Below, in pieces: positions 7,058 through 18,959 of a stretch of 64,000 nucleotides of DNA (positions are counted from its first letter, which is position 1; the number at the start of each line of letters is the position of its first letter). Under the pieces are notes generated by a model. That model saw only the letters and a program-made list of their open reading frames with translations, had not been told where the DNA came from and did not search any database. This DNA comes from Paracidovorax cattleyae (GTDB lineage Bacteria > Pseudomonadota > Gammaproteobacteria > Burkholderiales > Burkholderiaceae_C), in contig NZ_FNJL01000022.1 in NCBI RefSeq assembly GCF_900104515.1, positions 1 to 64,000 on the forward strand, read 5' to 3'. The translations under genes were made by a program, and so were the position numbers.

Positions 7058-8581
7058 TCAGGCCCCCGGTTCCGCCACGGGTACGGGCACCGGCAGTGCC
7101 TCCGGCTGCTTGCGCTGCCGGAAGAAAGCCACCACCTGCCAGAGGATGAAAGCGAACACCAGCCCGATCAGCGTGCCGCTGATCGGCCGCGACACGAACA
7201 CGCCGAAGCTCCCGCGCGACAGCAGCATGGCCCGGCGGAAGTTCTCCTCCAGCATGGGTCCCAGGATGAAGCCCAGCATCAGCGGCGACGGATCCAGCTC
7301 CAGCCGCATGAACAGGTAGCCCAGCACGCCGAACACGACGGTGATGTAGATGTCGTCCAGGTTGTTGTTGATGCTGAAGGTGCCGATGCAGCAGAAGAAC
7401 AGGATCGCCGGGAACAGCACGTTGTACGGGATCTTGAACACCGACAGCCAGTAGCGCACCAGCGGCACGTTCAGGATCAGCAGGAAGCAGTTGCCGATCC
7501 ACATGCTGGCCACCAGCCCCCAGAACAGCTCGGGGTGGCCGGCGATCATGTTGGGGCCGGGCTGGATACCCTTGATGATGAAGGCGGCCATCATCAGCGC
7601 CATCACGGCGTTCTCCGGAATGCCGATGCTCATCAGCGGGATGAAGCTGGTTCGCGCCGCGGCCTCGTCGGCGGCGGCCTGCCCGGCCACGCCCTCGATG
7701 CAGCCGGTGCCGATCTCGTGCTTGTACTTGCTGACCTTCTTGTCCAGCGCGTAGGCGGCGAACTGCGCGATCACCGGGCCGCCGCCGGGCAGGATGCCGA
7801 GGGCCGAGCCCACGACGCTGCCGCGCAGCGCGCTCGGGATGATGCGCTTGAACTCCGCCCAGGTCGGGATCAGCTTGATCTTCCCGTTGAAGGGCGAGCG
7901 CTCTTCGCGTGAATCGAGGTTCTTGGTGATCTCCGCGATGCCGAAGCAGCCCAGCGCAATGCTCACGATGCCCACGCCGTCGGCCAGGAACGGCAGGCCC
8001 AGCGTGAAGCGCTCCGCACCGCTGTTCACGTCGGTGCCCACCGATCCCAGCAACACGCCCACCAGGCACATGGCCAGGCCGTTGAGCAGGCTGCCCGTGG
8101 TCACGAAGCTCACGCACACGAAGCCCACGAGCATCAGCGCACAGTAGTCGGGCGGCCCGAAGAGGAACGCCACCTCGCCCAGGCTGGGCGCCAGGAAGGC
8201 CAGCACCACGATCGCCACCGTGCCGCCGATGAAGCTCGACACCCCCGCAGTGAACAGTGCCAGCCCGGTCTTGCCTTTGAGCGTCATCTGGTAGCCGTCG
8301 ATGCAGGCCACGATGCTGCTGGCGTGCGGTATCTTCATCGTGATCGCGCTCACGCTGTCGCCGTATTGCGCGCCGTAGTAGATGCCGGCGAGCATGATGA
8401 GCGCGCCGGTCGTGTCCATCGAATAGGTCAGCGGCAGCAGCAGGCTGATGGTGGCCAGCGGGCCCAGGCCGGGCAGCAGCCCCACCAGGGTACCCACCGT
8501 GCAGCCCAGGGCGCAGAACATCAGGTTCTGGATCGTGAGCGCGTGGCCAAAGCCGAACGCGAGGTTGTGCAGGACGTCCAT
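7058..8581 (-). CDS. tctA: Tripartite tricarboxylate transporter large membrane subunit
   Basis: This 507-residue protein has about a dozen membrane spans and the TctA signatures GLLPGLGPLATISLLLP near residue 45 and ILPGGGPVIAQFAAYALD near 265. The length is normal for TctA (about 500). An AAGGAAG ribosome-binding site precedes the ATG. It is the transport channel of a sodium- or proton-driven uptake system that works with TctB and a periplasmic binding protein. The gene follows tctB after 18 bp and precedes tctC, and the operon is divergent from the tctD-tctE regulators. Confidence 0.95.
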   Translation of the reverse strand: MDVLHNLAFGFGHALTIQNLMFCALGCTVGTLVGLLPGLGPLATISLLLPLTYSMDTTGALIMLAGIYYGAQYGDSVSAITMKIPHASSIVACIDGYQMTLKGKTGLALFTAGVSSFIGGTVAIVVLAFLAPSLGEVAFLFGPPDYCALMLVGFVCVSFVTTGSLLNGLAMCLVGVLLGSVGTDVNSGAERFTLGLPFLADGVGIVSIALGCFGIAEITKNLDSREERSPFNGKIKLIPTWAEFKRIIPSALRGSVVGSALGILPGGGPVIAQFAAYALDKKVSKYKHEIGTGCIEGVAGQAAADEAAARTSFIPLMSIGIPENAVMALMMAAFIIKGIQPGPNMIAGHPELFWGLVASMWIGNCFLLILNVPLVRYWLSVFKIPYNVLFPAILFFCCIGTFSINNNLDDIYITVVFGVLGYLFMRLELDPSPLMLGFILGPMLEENFRRAMLLSRGSFGVFVSRPISGTLIGLVFAFILWQVVAFFRQRKQPEALPVPVPVAEPGA

Positions 8582-8599
8582 GTCGGTGCTTCCTTCGGC

Positions 8600-9022
8600 T
8601 CAGTACAGCGGCAGGCTCAGGCCCAGCAGCTTCTGGAACGCGAAGGCGATGGCGACCAACACCGCCGCGATCTTCACGTTGCGCGCCGCCGAGTACGACG
8701 TGCCTGCGAATCCGGAACAGAACACCAGGAAGACGATGCCCGCGATCATGTTCACGAAATGCGAGATGAGCGCGAAACCGCACAGGCTCGTCAGGATGAT
8801 GGCGATGTTGCGCGGGTTGAAATTCAGCGGCACGGGCGCCACCAGCCGCGCGCGCAGCACCGTGATGCCGCCGATCACGAACAGCATGCAGCTGACGATG
8901 AACGGGAACAGGCCCGGCCCCGCGTGGCTGAGCGAGCCCAGCGAGTAATGCACCGACGGCAGGCCGAAGGCCAGCGCCAGCGCCATGAGGACGAAGCCCC
9001 GGACGAGATTGCGGTTGTTCAT
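8600..9022 (-). CDS. tctB: Tripartite tricarboxylate transporter small membrane subunit
   Basis: This 140-residue protein has four predicted membrane spans (about residues 8-28, 38-58, 75-107 and 115-138), the typical size and layout of TctB. The start MNNRNLV at 9022 has AGGAG about 14 bases upstream. It is the first gene of the tctB-tctA-tctC operon; many family operons instead begin with tctC. The 156-bp gap to the divergent response regulator must hold both promoters. A much longer frame continuing upstream on this strand is an artefact of G+C-rich DNA. Confidence 0.9.
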   Translation of the reverse strand: MNNRNLVRGFVLMALALAFGLPSVHYSLGSLSHAGPGLFPFIVSCMLFVIGGITVLRARLVAPVPLNFNPRNIAIILTSLCGFALISHFVNMIAGIVFLVFCSGFAGTSYSAARNVKIAAVLVAIAFAFQKLLGLSLPLY

Positions 9023-9098
9023 GATCGAAACGGTCTCCTGTGGTTCTGCCGCGCCCTTCCTTCCACGCGGCGGCACCGGTGGCTGGGGTATGCTGGCA

Positions 9099-9114
9099 GT
9101 GGCACTATTGCCAC
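9099..9114. promoter_or_regulatory. Inverted repeat in the tctB/tctD divergent promoter region
   Basis: GTGGCA-N4-TGCCAC is a perfect 6-bp inverted repeat near the middle of the 156-bp gap between tctB and tctD. It is a candidate site for the TctD response regulator. No promoter boxes could be assigned with certainty. Confidence 0.35.
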
Positions 9115-9178
9115 CCAACCTGATCGCGGGCTGACCCTGCCCGTGCGTATTTCCACGTAGCCCGTCCCTGTTTCCGCG

Positions 9179-9871
9179 ATGCGCATCCTCCTGGTGGAAG
9201 ACGATCCCGTCCTGAGCCGCACCATGGCACAGGGACTCGAACGCGCGGGCCACCGCGTCGAACTCGCCCAGAACGTGGAAGACGCCCAGCACTGGTGGGC
9301 GGTGCAACCCTTCGATGCCGTGCTGCTGGACCTCAACCTGCCCCACGGCCCGCAGGCGCGCAGCGGCCTGGGCAACGGCCTCACGGCGCTGCGCAGCGCG
9401 CGGGCGCGCGGAGACCGCACGCCGGTGCTCGTGCTCAGCGCCCGCGACAGCACCGAGGAACGCATCGCCGGCCTGGATGCCGGCGCCGACGACTACCTGG
9501 GAAAGCCGTACGAACTCAAGGAGGTGGAAGCCCGCCTGCGCGCGCTGGCCCGCCGCGCCACCGGCTCCGGCGACCTCGTCACCGTCGGCCGGCTTCAGCT
9601 GGACCGGCAGGCGCGGCGCTGCAGCGTGGACGCGCAGGCACTGGAGCTGCCGGCGCGCGAATTCGAACTGCTCTGGGAACTGATGACGCCGCCGGGCCGC
9701 GTGCTGAGCAAGAGCGACCTCTCGCAGCGCCTGTCCGACGCGGGCGAGGCACTGGGCGACAACGCGCTGGAGGCCTTCGTCTCGCGCCTGCGCCGCAAGC
9801 TGGCCGGCAGCGGCGCGGCCATCCGCACGCTGCGCGGCCTGGGTTACAGCCTCGAGGAAGATGCCTCCTGA
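9179..9871 (+). CDS. tctD: OmpR-family response regulator of the tct operon
   Basis: This 230-residue protein has a receiver domain (1-120) with the acidic pocket Asp8-Asp9, phospho-acceptor Asp51 in LLDLNLP and Lys109 in LGKPYE. A winged-helix DNA-binding domain follows (about 130-225), ending in the usual RTLRGLGYSLEE. A 10-residue insertion after Asp51 (HGPQARSGLGNG) lengthens the loop that is normally short. The gene is divergent from tctBAC and overlaps tctE by 11 bp, so it most likely controls uptake of the TctC ligand. Confidence 0.92.
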   Translation: MRILLVEDDPVLSRTMAQGLERAGHRVELAQNVEDAQHWWAVQPFDAVLLDLNLPHGPQARSGLGNGLTALRSARARGDRTPVLVLSARDSTEERIAGLDAGADDYLGKPYELKEVEARLRALARRATGSGDLVTVGRLQLDRQARRCSVDAQALELPAREFELLWELMTPPGRVLSKSDLSQRLSDAGEALGDNALEAFVSRLRRKLAGSGAAIRTLRGLGYSLEEDAS

Positions 9872-11306
9872 AGCACGCCCCGCCGCCAGGCCGGCACTGC
9901 GCCAGCGCATCGGCCGCCACGTGCTGCTGTCGCTGCTGCTCATATGGGGCCTGGGCAGCGCCGTCGTGCTCGTGGTCGGCAGCCACTTCGTGGCCGAAGC
10001 CTTCGACCGCGCGCTGCTCGACGACGCGCACGCCCTGGCGGTACATGTGCGCGGCGGAGCCCAGGGCCCGCTGCACCTGGACCTGACGCCCCGCGAAGCC
10101 GAACTGCTGCGCTTCGACCAGCATGAAACCGTGCGCTTCGCGGTCTGGGATGGCGACGGCCGATTCGTGGGCGGCGACGAGAGCCTGCCGGCGGACCGCC
10201 TGCCGGGCGGCACCAGCGGAGGGATCCGCGGTGGCGACCACCGCTACGGCTTCTCCGACATCGTGCTGGACGGCCGCGAACTGCGGCGCGCCACGCTGCG
10301 CGTCGAGGGTCCACCGGTCTACACCGTGGTGATGGCCCAGACCACGTCGCAGCGTGCCCAATTGCTGGGCCGGCTGCTGCTGTTCTCGGTGCTCGCCCAG
10401 CTGTGGTTGCTCGTGGCCCTGGGTTCGTGGCTGCTGCGCGGCATCGAGCGCGACTTGCGGCCGCTGGCCGACCTGCAGGACGCCATGGCGCAGCGCGATG
10501 CGGCCGACCTGCAGCCCCTGCCGGGCACACTGACCGCGCAGGCACGCACCAGCGACGTGCAGCGCCTGGGCGAAGCCCTGGACGGACTGTTGGCCCGCGT
10601 GCGCCAGGGTCTGCAGGTGCAACGTGAATTCGCCGGCAACGTGGCCCACGAACTTCGCACGCCATTGGCCGGCATCCGGGCGCAGGCCGCCAACGCACTG
10701 GCCCAGGACGACCCCGCCGTGTGGCGCAGCGAACTGCAGGGCATCGCCGACGCAGAGCAGCGCGCGAGCCGCACCGTGAACCAGTTGCTCGCCCTCGCGC
10801 GCGCGGCCGAGGGCGAGATCGCCCTGCCCTTGCAGACCGTGGCGCTGGAAGCCCTGGTGCGCAAGGTGCTGCTGCGCTACCTGCCACGCGCCGACGAACT
10901 CGGCGTGGACCTGGGCGCCGAGGGCCTGGACCAGCCCGTGGCCGTGCGCGGCGAGGCCGGCCTGATCGAGGGCATCCTGAACAACCTCCTGGACAACGCC
11001 CTGCGCTACGGCCGCGGCCATCCGCCGCGCATCACCGTCACCCTGGAGCCATCGCCCCCCTGGGCCGTGCTGCGCGTGGCCGATAACGGCCCGGGAGTGG
11101 ACGCCGGACCGGACCTGCAGCAGCCCCAGCGCTGGACGCAGGGTGAGCAAGGCCTGCAACTCGGCCAGGGCGCCGGACTGGGCCTGGCGATCGTGGCCCG
11201 CTACGTGGAATTGATGAAGGGTCGCGTGCAGATGGAGCAGACACCCGGAGGCGGCCTGACCGCCTGCGTGTACCTGCCCACCGCAGTGCAGCCGGAAGCG
11301 AAATGA
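9861..11306 (+). CDS. tctE: Sensor histidine kinase of the tct operon
   Basis: This 481-residue kinase has a membrane span at about 20-42, a periplasmic sensor segment (about 43-168, the region that would sense the carboxylate or its binding protein), a second span at about 170-192, an H box NVAHELRTPLAG with His263, an N box with ILNNLLDNALRYG (about 372-386), and G boxes DNGPGV and GLGLAIV near the C terminus. This is the normal TctE layout. It overlaps tctD by 11 bp and ends directly against the convergent SGNH hydrolase gene. Confidence 0.92.
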   Translation: MPPEARPAARPALRQRIGRHVLLSLLLIWGLGSAVVLVVGSHFVAEAFDRALLDDAHALAVHVRGGAQGPLHLDLTPREAELLRFDQHETVRFAVWDGDGRFVGGDESLPADRLPGGTSGGIRGGDHRYGFSDIVLDGRELRRATLRVEGPPVYTVVMAQTTSQRAQLLGRLLLFSVLAQLWLLVALGSWLLRGIERDLRPLADLQDAMAQRDAADLQPLPGTLTAQARTSDVQRLGEALDGLLARVRQGLQVQREFAGNVAHELRTPLAGIRAQAANALAQDDPAVWRSELQGIADAEQRASRTVNQLLALARAAEGEIALPLQTVALEALVRKVLLRYLPRADELGVDLGAEGLDQPVAVRGEAGLIEGILNNLLDNALRYGRGHPPRITVTLEPSPPWAVLRVADNGPGVDAGPDLQQPQRWTQGEQGLQLGQGAGLGLAIVARYVELMKGRVQMEQTPGGGLTACVYLPTAVQPEAK

Positions 11307-11897
11307 CTACCTTGCGCGCTCGATGGCCGCGACCAGCAACTCGGCAAAACGGTCACTGGCCTCCTGCGAGCGATGGACGAAATCGGGCTGAAGATCCTGC
11401 TCACCGCGGTAATCCGCATCCCAGCCCGCGTGCTCGATGCCCTCACGCTGCGCGATGTCGTGCATCACGGCGTTGAGCGCCTCCCAGTTGGCGATCCACT
11501 CCGCCGGGAAACGGTCGGCAGGCATGCGCGCCAGTCCCGTGAAAACCGGCCGGGCCCCGGCCGCGCGCACCACGCTCACGGCCTTTTCGAGATCGGCGCG
11601 ATAGGTGGCGGCAGGCACCATGCCGAAAGCGTCGTTGGCACCCAGGGCGATCACGATGATCCTGGCCGTGTGGGGCTCGGAAGGAAACGTCTGTATCGCG
11701 GTTTCCATGCGCAAGCCATTGGCGGTTCGGTCATCCAGCCTCCACCGCGGCCGGGCGGCCTGGATGCGCTGCACCGGCGTGACCGGGACACCATAACCGT
11801 GCAGCAGGCTGTCGCCATCGAGCTCGACCGTCAGCGGACAGCGATAACCGAACAGGCGGCACAGGACGTCGTCTAGTTTGCCCATGAACTTCCTCAT
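11307..11897 (-). CDS. SGNH/GDSL-like hydrolase
   Basis: This 196-residue protein shows the SGNH order: block I LDGDSLLHG with nucleophile Ser30, block III ALGANDAFG with the conserved Asn, and a late DFVH pair supplying Asp and His. It is probably an esterase or lipase of unknown substrate. There is no signal peptide at the chosen start. The start is uncertain: ATG 11897 is used here, while ATG 11885 has AGGAAG close upstream. The gene is convergent with tctE with no bases between them. Confidence 0.75.
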   Translation of the reverse strand: MRKFMGKLDDVLCRLFGYRCPLTVELDGDSLLHGYGVPVTPVQRIQAARPRWRLDDRTANGLRMETAIQTFPSEPHTARIIVIALGANDAFGMVPAATYRADLEKAVSVVRAAGARPVFTGLARMPADRFPAEWIANWEALNAVMHDIAQREGIEHAGWDADYRGEQDLQPDFVHRSQEASDRFAELLVAAIERAR

Positions 11898-12222
11898 GCA
11901 GTCGACTGGGACGGCAATCAAGGTGAAGGGAGGTGTGGCTTCGAGCCATTTTGCCGATGGCCTCATCCGAAGCCTTTCGAACGGTCTCACCAATATACTT
12001 TGAAGCCGGCAGCAGGGCCACCGAAGCGCCATCAGGAGTCGGCCACCAAAATCCGCTGCGGAATGCCGGCCGCGGAGAATCTACAGTCTTCAATAAATGC
12101 ATCCATGGCGATAGAGCACATGGAACTTGGTAAGTCCCCTTGGTCATGCAATCACGCAGAGCCGGTGGAGATCGACGGAATAGAGCACCACAGCGGCTGA
12201 GGCAGGGTGAGTCCCACAAGGC
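11898..12222. other. Intergenic region without a convincing gene
   Basis: This is about 325 bases between the SGNH hydrolase and the tmRNA terminator. Frames on both strands have unusual composition, no ribosome-binding sites and no recognisable domains. The promoter of the SGNH gene should lie at its left end. Confidence 0.4.
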
Positions 12223-12263
12223 AAAAAAAACCGCCACATGCCGGGGTTTCCGGCATGTGGCGG
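12221..12263 (-). terminator. Terminator of the tmRNA gene
   Basis: A perfect 14-bp stem (12231-12244 with 12250-12263) is followed on the minus strand by a run of eight T. It ends 10 bases past the mature 3' end of tmRNA. Confidence 0.92.
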
Positions 12264-12272
12264 TGTCCTGAG

Positions 12273-12651
12273 TGGTGGAGCTGGCGGGAATTGAACCCGC
12301 GTCCGCAAGCCTTCTTCGGGCAGATCTACATGTTTAGCGGTCTGTTTTGGATCTCACCCCCCAAGCCGCGCAGTCGCACGCTGCAAGAAAGGCCAGCACC
12401 CTTGGATCTCACCCCATGCCAAGGTACCCGGCAGGAGGCCAGCTGACGTGAATAACCTTGCAGCCGGGAGGCCTTGCGGCCCCCTTGCCCAGCCCGTCAG
12501 CATGCTGTTGCAAGGCTCACCGGTGTTTAAGCGGCGAGTGCGAAACGTTCGTCGTTTGCAGTTGGTTTGTTGAATGCAGATTTACGAGCGCCACTCAAGC
12601 TCGACATGCACCACACCGATTCCGAACCCACGTCGAAACCAGGGCAGCCCC
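12273..12651 (-). ncRNA. ssrA: tmRNA
   Basis: This transfer-messenger RNA rescues stalled ribosomes. On the minus strand the 5' end GGGGCTG (12651-12645) pairs with CAGCTCC of the 3' acceptor, which carries an encoded CCA ending at 12273. The T arm GGTTCAATTCCC is intact next to it. The tag frame at 12559-12527 encodes ANDERFALAA followed by TAA, and the stalled protein receives an extra Ala from the charged RNA first. Length is about 379 nt, normal for one-piece betaproteobacterial tmRNA. It has its own terminator and is followed upstream by the gph gene on the same strand. Confidence 0.95.
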
Positions 12652-12663
12652 AGACCCTCCATT

Positions 12664-13347
12664 TTAGGCTGCCGGGAGCCATTGCAAGAGGTCGAGGGGA
12701 AATTTAATCGAACAATGCGCACCCCAGAGCGCTGGCTCCTTGTGGTTGCCCAGGTAGCCGTACAGCGCGGCGACCGTGCCCATGCCGGCCGCGTTCCCGG
12801 CAACGATGTCGCGCTCGTCGTCGCCGACGTAGATGCATTCCCCGGGCGCGACGCCCAGCCGGGCCGCAGCTTCCAGCAGCGGCGCAGGATGGGGCTTCGC
12901 ATGGGGCGTGGTGTCGCCGCTGACCAGCGTGCCGGACGTGCGGAACATGGGGATCGCCTCCGTGAGCGGTACGGAAAAGCGCGCGGCCTTGTTGGTGACC
13001 ACGCCCCACGGCACGCTCGCCCGGGCCAGCCGCTCCACGAGCGCCTCCACGCCGTCGAACACGGTCGTGCGATCATGGATGCAGGCCTCGTAGTTGGCGA
13101 AGAACTCTTCCCGCAGAGCCGGGAAGCCGGGATGGTCGGGAGCCATGCCGAGCGCCACGGCGAGCATGCCGCGCGCGCCTGCACCCGCCATGGGCCGGTA
13201 GTCCGCCAGCGGCAGGGACGGCAGGCCGCGGTCCGTGCGGATCTTGTCGGCGGCCGCGGCGAGGTCCGGCGCACTGTCCACCAGCGTGCCGTCAAGGTCG
13301 AACAGCACCGCGCTCACGCGCGAGGGAAAAGGAGGCATTTCCGCCAT
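12664..13347 (-). CDS. gph: HAD-family phosphoglycolate phosphatase
   Basis: This 227-residue HAD hydrolase has motif I FDLDGTLVDS (nucleophile Asp17, acid/base Asp19), motif II VVTNK, a Lys in KPHPAPL and motif IV VGDDERD. It would remove phosphate from 2-phosphoglycolate, formed during repair of oxidatively damaged DNA ends, or act on a similar small substrate. The ATG at 13347 follows GGAGG and overlaps the ubiG stop by one base, so a longer upstream frame is rejected. The ubiG-gph pairing is common in betaproteobacteria, and the order suggests one operon. Confidence 0.9.
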   Translation of the reverse strand: MAEMPPFPSRVSAVLFDLDGTLVDSAPDLAAAADKIRTDRGLPSLPLADYRPMAGAGARGMLAVALGMAPDHPGFPALREEFFANYEACIHDRTTVFDGVEALVERLARASVPWGVVTNKAARFSVPLTEAIPMFRTSGTLVSGDTTPHAKPHPAPLLEAAARLGVAPGECIYVGDDERDIVAGNAAGMGTVAALYGYLGNHKEPALWGAHCSIKFPLDLLQWLPAA

Positions 13348-14063
13348 CACGCCTCCTCCCGGCGACATGCCATGAGGTAATTCACGCTGGTATCCCCGCT
13401 CAGTGCATAACGTCGCGTAAGGGGGTTGTATTCCATGCCGCGTGTCTGCCGGACGTCCAGCCGGGCCGTGCGGCATGCGGTAGCCAATTCGCTGGGCTTG
13501 ATCAGCTTCGCATACTCATGCGTTCCCCGTGGCAGCATGCCCAACACATATTCAGCGCCCACGATGGCCAGGAGAAACGCCTTCGCATTGCGGTTGATGG
13601 TCGAGAAAAACACCCACCCGCCGGGTTTGACCAGCCGGGCGCATGCCTGCACCACGGACGCCGGGTCGGGAACATGCTCGAGCATCTCCATGCAGGTCAC
13701 GACATCGAAGGCTCCCGGTGACTCTTCTGCCAGCGCCTCGACGCTGACCTCGCGGTACTGGATATGGGGCGTGCCAGCTTCCAGGGCGTGGAGCTGCGCC
13801 ACCTTGAGCGACTTGGTGGCGAGATCGATGCCCGTCACCTCCGCGCCTTTGCGGGCCATGGAATCGGCCAGGATGCCTCCGCCACAGCCGACGTCCAGCA
13901 CCCTCTGCCCCAGCAATGGAGCCAGACCGTCGATCCATCCCAACCGCAGCGGATTGATCTCGTGCAGGGGGCGGAATTCGCTTTCGAGATCCCACCAGCG
14001 GTGGGCCAGCTCGGAAAATTTGGCCAGTTCGGCCGGATCGACATTGGCGGTGGAAGAACTCAT
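13347..14063 (-). CDS. ubiG: Ubiquinone biosynthesis O-methyltransferase
   Basis: This 238-residue class I methyltransferase performs the two O-methylations of ubiquinone synthesis. The N-terminal [25 protein letters not shown] segment is diagnostic for UbiG. The SAM site [13 protein letters not shown] follows at about residue 50, then a [12 protein letters not shown] post-I motif. The start [10 protein letters not shown] at 14063 fits family lengths (about 235-240). It is coupled to gph through a one-base stop/start overlap and is separated from ompA by a terminator. Confidence 0.95.
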   Translation of the reverse strand: MSSSTANVDPAELAKFSELAHRWWDLESEFRPLHEINPLRLGWIDGLAPLLGQRVLDVGCGGGILADSMARKGAEVTGIDLATKSLKVAQLHALEAGTPHIQYREVSVEALAEESPGAFDVVTCMEMLEHVPDPASVVQACARLVKPGGWVFFSTINRNAKAFLLAIVGAEYVLGMLPRGTHEYAKLIKPSELATACRTARLDVRQTRGMEYNPLTRRYALSGDTSVNYLMACRREEA

Positions 14064-14094
14064 TGGCAAATTGTGCCCGCAATTGCTGCGGACA

Positions 14095-14121
14095 TAAAAA
14101 AAGCCCCGGAGACCGGGGCTT
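14095..14121 (-). terminator. Terminator after ompA
   Basis: A stem AGCCCCGG/CCGGGGCT (14102-14109 with 14113-14120) is followed by a T run on the minus strand (14101-14095). It lies between ompA and ubiG. Confidence 0.85.
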
Positions 14122-14145
14122 TCAGGGAAGCGGAACTGACCGAAA

Positions 14146-14805
14146 TCAGTTGGCGCGGGTGCCAACCACTTCGATTTCCACGCGGCGGTTCTTGGCGCGG
14201 CCTTCCTTGGTCTTGTTGTCGGCGATCGGCTGCTTCTCGCCCTTGCCTTCGGTGTACACGCGGTTCTTCTCGATGCCCTTGGACACGAGGTATGCCTTCA
14301 CGGCTTCAGCGCGGCGCACGGACAGCTTCTGGTTGTAGGCATCGGTACCGATGGAGTCGGTGTGACCCACGGCGATGATGACTTCCAGGTTCACGTTCTT
14401 GACCTTGGAGACCAGGTCGTCCAGCTTGGCCTTGCCTTCGGGCTTCAGCACGGACTTGTCGAAGTCGAAGAAAGCGTCGGCGGCGTAGGTCACCTTGTTG
14501 GCCACGGGGGCTGCAGGTGCGGGGGTGGGTGCAGCGGGAGCGGCAGGTGCCGGAGCAGCGGCAGGAGCCGGTGCCGGTGCCTGGGCCACCAGGGCGCCGT
14601 CGCAGCCTGCTGCGGCGGTGGCGGGCGTCCAGTTGGCATCGCGCCAGCACAGTTCGTTCGTGCCGTTCTTCCACACCAGCTCGCCGGTGCCGTTTTGCCA
14701 GTTGTCGATCACCTTGCCGCCGTCAGCGGCCTTGACTTGGGCACCAGCCGAGGTAGCCAGCACGGCAGAGGCCAACAACATCGCCACTTTGTTCAGTTTC
14801 TTCAT
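14146..14805 (-). CDS. ompA: OmpA-family outer-membrane lipoprotein-like porin-associated protein (short OmpA)
   Basis: This 219-residue protein has a signal peptide (about 1-22, ending AGA before Gln23), a short middle domain with [10 protein letters not shown]-type repeats, an Ala/Pro-rich linker (about 75-103) and a C-terminal OmpA peptidoglycan-binding domain ([44 protein letters not shown]). The eight-stranded barrel of enterobacterial OmpA is absent, as is usual for Burkholderiales. No lipobox is seen, so secretion by signal peptidase I is expected. GAGGAG precedes the ATG. It probably anchors the envelope to peptidoglycan and is abundant. Confidence 0.88.
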   Translation of the reverse strand: MKKLNKVAMLLASAVLATSAGAQVKAADGGKVIDNWQNGTGELVWKNGTNELCWRDANWTPATAAAGCDGALVAQAPAPAPAAAPAPAAPAAPTPAPAAPVANKVTYAADAFFDFDKSVLKPEGKAKLDDLVSKVKNVNLEVIIAVGHTDSIGTDAYNQKLSVRRAEAVKAYLVSKGIEKNRVYTEGKGEKQPIADNKTKEGRAKNRRVEIEVVGTRAN

Positions 14806-14974
14806 GGTTCTCCTCTTGGGGAAAAAGCCGCAGCCGCGCTGCGAATATGGACGTCGTCAGTGACCATCACCAAAAACGCTGAATTGATTGTGCCATACGT
14901 AACAAGGCAAAGTGACCGCCCCCCAACCCTCAACCGTAGGACAAAAGCGCTTTACCCCCCGATGTGTTGCGCAC

Positions 14975-15001
14975 TTGCGACAAGGCGTTGCGCCTTAGAA
15001 T
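14975..15001 (+). promoter_or_regulatory. Possible gyrA promoter
   Basis: TTGCGA (14975-14980) and TAGAAT (14996-15001) are spaced by 15 bases, about 40 bases before the gyrA ATG. The -10 box is good, but the spacing is short, so the assignment is tentative. Confidence 0.35.
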
Positions 15002-15040
15002 GTCAGACCTCCGCCGCCCTGATCCCGCATCCCCGATCCC

Positions 15041-17701
<2,661 letters not shown>

Positions 17702-17789
17702 CGGCACGGCGTGCCGTGCGGAAAGCCGCCAGCGCGCCAGCATGTTTCCCCCCACCGGCCCTGCCCACTGGAAATGGCAGGGCCCCCGA

Positions 17790-18911
17790 ATGCCTGAACC
17801 GATGAACCGCCCGTACAACTTCTCCGCCGGCCCCGCAGCCATCCCCGCCGAAGTCCTCCAGCAGGCCGCCTCAGAGATGCTGGACTGGCACGGCAGCGGC
17901 ATGGGCGTGATGGAAATGAGCCACCGGGGCAAGGAGTTCATCTCGATCTACGAACAGGCCGAGGCGGACCTGCGCGAGCTGCTCGCCGTTCCCCAGAACT
18001 TCAGGATCCTGTTCATGCAGGGCGGTGGCCTGGCAGAGAACGCGATCGTGCCGCTGAACCTCTCGCGTGCAGCGACGGTGGACATGGTGGTGACCGGCAG
18101 CTGGAGCCAGAAGTCGTTCAAGGAAGCGCGCAAGTACGCGTCCGAGGTCCACGTGGCGGCATCGGCGGAGGACAGCGGCTTCACCACCCTGCCCGACCCG
18201 GCGAGCTGGCAGCTGAGCCGCGGCGCGAGCTACCTGCACCTGTGCAGCAACGAGACGATCCATGGCATCGAGTTCCACGAGCTGCCGGATCTGCGCGCGC
18301 TGGGCAGCGATGCGCCGCTGGTGATCGATTTCTCGTCGCACGTGGCCTCGCGCCCGGTGGACTGGTCGCGCGTGGGCCTGGCATTCGGCGGCGCGCAGAA
18401 GAACCTCGGCCCCGCCGGCCTCACACTGGTGGTGGTGCGCGAGGATCTGCTGGGCCATGCGCTTCCGGCCTGCCCGAGCGCCTTCGACTACAAGGTGGTG
18501 GCCGAGAACCAGTCGATGTTCAACACCCCGCCCACCTGGGGCATCTACATGGCGGGCCTGACCTTCCAATGGCTCAAGCGCCAGCGCGAGGGAGAGCTGT
18601 CCGGCATCGCGGCGATGGAGCAGCGCAACATCGCCAAGGCCCGCCTGCTCTACAACTTCATCGACCAGTCGCAGTTCTACGTGAACAAGGTGTCGCCGAA
18701 CGCGCGGTCGCGCATGAACATCCCCTTCTTCCTGCGTGACGAAACGCGCAACGAAGCCTTCCTGGCTGGCGCCAGGGAGCGGGGTCTGCTGCAGCTCAAG
18801 GGCCACAAGTCGGTGGGCGGCATGCGTGCGAGCCTCTACAACGCCATGCCGCTGGCCGGCATGGAGGCGCTCGTGGCCTACATGCAAGAATTCGAACAGC
18901 GCAGCGCCTGA
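17790..18911 (+). CDS. serC: Phosphoserine aminotransferase
   Basis: This 373-residue PLP enzyme converts 3-phosphohydroxypyruvate to phosphoserine and also serves vitamin B6 synthesis. The N-terminal [11 protein letters not shown] and the PLP lysine in [13 protein letters not shown] are diagnostic. ATG 17790 has AGGG five bases upstream; ATG 17802 (MNRPYNF) is the alternative and fits some relatives better. Placement between gyrA and pheA-tyrA-aroA is the conserved betaproteobacterial arrangement. Confidence 0.95.
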   Translation: MPEPMNRPYNFSAGPAAIPAEVLQQAASEMLDWHGSGMGVMEMSHRGKEFISIYEQAEADLRELLAVPQNFRILFMQGGGLAENAIVPLNLSRAATVDMVVTGSWSQKSFKEARKYASEVHVAASAEDSGFTTLPDPASWQLSRGASYLHLCSNETIHGIEFHELPDLRALGSDAPLVIDFSSHVASRPVDWSRVGLAFGGAQKNLGPAGLTLVVVREDLLGHALPACPSAFDYKVVAENQSMFNTPPTWGIYMAGLTFQWLKRQREGELSGIAAMEQRNIAKARLLYNFIDQSQFYVNKVSPNARSRMNIPFFLRDETRNEAFLAGARERGLLQLKGHKSVGGMRASLYNAMPLAGMEALVAYMQEFEQRSA

Positions 18912-18959
18912 AACGGCGCGCCGCGCCCTACCGCCCGCTGCCCGCAGCCCGACCGATCC

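Noticed and set aside
12034-12237. Minus-strand frame of up to 168 codons between the SGNH gene and tmRNA
   Set aside because: Runs through the tmRNA terminator and lacks any domain or start signal.
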